From assembly GCA_036276235.1 (NCBI GenBank), contig DATBDZ010000035.1:1-22997 (forward strand): DNA of 22,997 nucleotides, read 5' to 3'. Below, piece by piece: positions 22,298-22,997 of the stretch. The notes beneath the pieces are model-generated. The model searched no databases and had not been told where the DNA came from. It worked only from the letters and a program-made list of their open reading frames with translations. This DNA comes from JANWHF01 sp036276235 (GTDB lineage: Bacteria; Planctomycetota; Phycisphaerae; Tepidisphaerales; Tepidisphaeraceae). Made by a program: the position numbers and the translations under genes. How positions within the stretch are numbered: the first letter of the stretch is position 1; each line of letters starts with the position of its first letter.

Positions 22298-22518
22298 CGC
22301 CGCGGCAGAGCCGGATGAGTGCAACGAATCCGCGCCGCCGCGGTTCCGGGTGCGCGTTCCAACAAATTCTGGAATCCATTTTACCGGGTAAATGCGAGGT
22401 CGTTCTTCGGAGAACGCGTTCAAGGAACGCAGGCCCTTACGAGATAGAGCGGAAATGCGGCGCATCCGGCATCCGCGGCGGCGCGGCTTCGTTGCACTCA
22501 GCCGGCTCTGCCGCGGCG
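22298..22518. repeat. 221-bp element with 46-bp near-perfect terminal inverted repeats
   Basis: The ends 22298-22343 and 22473-22518 are reverse complements over 46 bp with two mismatches. They read CGCCGCGGCAGAGCCGG inward. The 129-bp centre carries a small perfect hairpin CGTTCT-TCGG-AGAACG and a further GCGTTCC/GGAACGC pair. No coding frame with protein-like composition is seen. It occupies almost the whole gap between the secreted protein and the gamma-carbonic-anhydrase-like gene. Confidence 0.93.
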
Positions 22519-22563
22519 TGGCGGAGTTGGGGGCACGGGTATGCGTCGGTAGCGGGACGACCG

Positions 22564-22997
22564 CTAGTCCTGGTTCGTCGCGCCGAGTTCCCCGCTCACG
22601 TGCTTTTGCGCTAGCTCTGCATAATGAGGTGGTAGCCATCTGAGGTAGCGCAGGTCTTCCTCGCTGACAGGCCGCACGATTTTGGCGGGGACGCCCATTG
22701 CAACCATGCGATCAGGAATTTCCAGGCCGGGCGGCACCACCGCGCCGGCGCCGATCAGGCATTCGCGCCCGATTCGCGAGCGGCCGAGCAAAATCGCACC
22801 CATGCCGATCAGGCTTCCCGCGCCGACGAAGACGCCGTGCACGATCGCGCGATGGCCGATTGTCACATCGTCCTCGATCACGTTCGCAAATCCGGTATCG
22901 CAATGAACGATCGCCCCATCCTGCACATTAACGCGCCGGCCGATGGTGATCGGCGCAACATCCCCGCGCACGACGGCGTTAAACCAGAAGCTGGCCA
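22564..22997 (-). CDS. Gamma-carbonic-anhydrase-like hexapeptide-repeat protein, 5' end outside window
   Basis: The frame is open to the window edge and reads ASFWFNAVVRGDVAPITIGR in its first visible part, so the start lies beyond 22997; the GTG at 22971 is internal. About 144 residues are visible. Left-handed beta-helix hexapeptides follow: NVQDGAIVHCDTG, VTIGHRAIVHGVFVGAG, SLIGMGAILLGRSRIGRECLIGAGAVVPPG. The VHCD and IGHRAIVHG histidines sit at the three zinc-ligand positions of the gamma-CA/YrdA/PaaY family, and the C-terminal helix follows VPAKIVRPVSEEDL. Family members are trimeric; many YrdA-type proteins have no shown carbonic anhydrase activity, so hydration of CO2 is only possible. 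Confidence 0.9.
   Translation of the reverse strand, partial: ASFWFNAVVRGDVAPITIGRRVNVQDGAIVHCDTGFANVIEDDVTIGHRAIVHGVFVGAGSLIGMGAILLGRSRIGRECLIGAGAVVPPGLEIPDRMVAMGVPAKIVRPVSEEDLRYLRWLPPHYAELAQKHVSGELGATNQD

Noticed and set aside
22277..22639. 120-codon minus-strand frame
   Set aside because: It is mostly encoded by the terminal inverted repeats of the 22298-22518 element and overlaps the hexapeptide-repeat gene.
1..22997. tRNA or rRNA genes, integrase attachment sites, replication origin
   Set aside because: No cloverleaf with a TTCGANTC-type arm, rRNA core sequence, DnaA-box cluster or integrase was noticed; reading by eye cannot exclude a divergent tRNA.

Overview
The window looks like a GC-rich chromosomal segment of a Planctomycetota bacterium, most likely class Phycisphaerae. 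Three protein signatures point there: a secreted protein with an N-terminal LERRVLL motif (the planctomycete 'LEPR-XLL' type export signal, 10827-12227), a membrane protein ending in a zinc ribbon of the form CxxCGYDLRAS..CPECG (17040-17525), and a PVC-superphylum 'small basic protein' (17678-18040). The phylum is well supported; the class is inference. No rRNA, tRNA, CRISPR array, IS transposase or phage gene was seen.

Layout. 1-181: 3' end of a TatD-type nuclease. 559-3797 (minus): flagellar pair fliD-fliS, with fliD nearly double the usual length. 4173-4961: rph (RNase PH). 5146-6912: a SPOR-like lipoprotein directly abutting rdgB. 7189-8466: an MFS organic-anion transporter. 8727-9035 (minus) and 9097-10782 (plus): divergent genes for an MTH1187-type thiamine-binding protein and a TolB/FlgO-like secreted protein. 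10827-12227 (minus): the LEPR-type exported protein. 12437-15357 (minus): a copper-related cluster, Cys/His-rich DUF2946-like protein, beta-barrel-like protein, CopC, CopD, the last three joined by ATGA overlaps. 15494-16516 (minus): ilvC. 16617-17066 and 17040-17525: a hypothetical protein and the zinc-ribbon membrane protein, tail to tail. 17678-19451: small basic protein and a class I/II aminotransferase. 19513-22269: a large secreted protein of unknown function. 22564-22997 (minus): a gamma-carbonic-anhydrase-like protein cut by the window edge.

The most striking content is non-coding. Most gaps between genes, and two reading frames, contain long inverted repeats. They fall into two architectures. 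(1) REP/BIME-like elements: a short hairpin usually preceded by GTAGGG, often as two hairpins facing each other. At least four unrelated stem sequences share the same GTAGGG head (320-340, 7014-7074, 13014-13136, 14903-14970, 15371-15391). One 61-63 bp element occurs twice with perfect 26-bp arms, once between genes and once in frame inside copD. (2) Elements built from 7-8 nt direct repeats (TCCGAAT, CAGGAGA, GTGAAAC, GAGGATG, ACGCGGAG), usually folded into 75-240 bp imperfect palindromes. One non-palindromic heptamer array sits in frame inside the aminotransferase. No mobilising enzyme is encoded here, so a REP-type HUH transposase (TnpA_REP/RAYT) acting from elsewhere is only a hypothesis.

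The protein genes are mostly ordinary. The elements, and their in-frame entry into conserved enzymes, are the part that merits follow-up.
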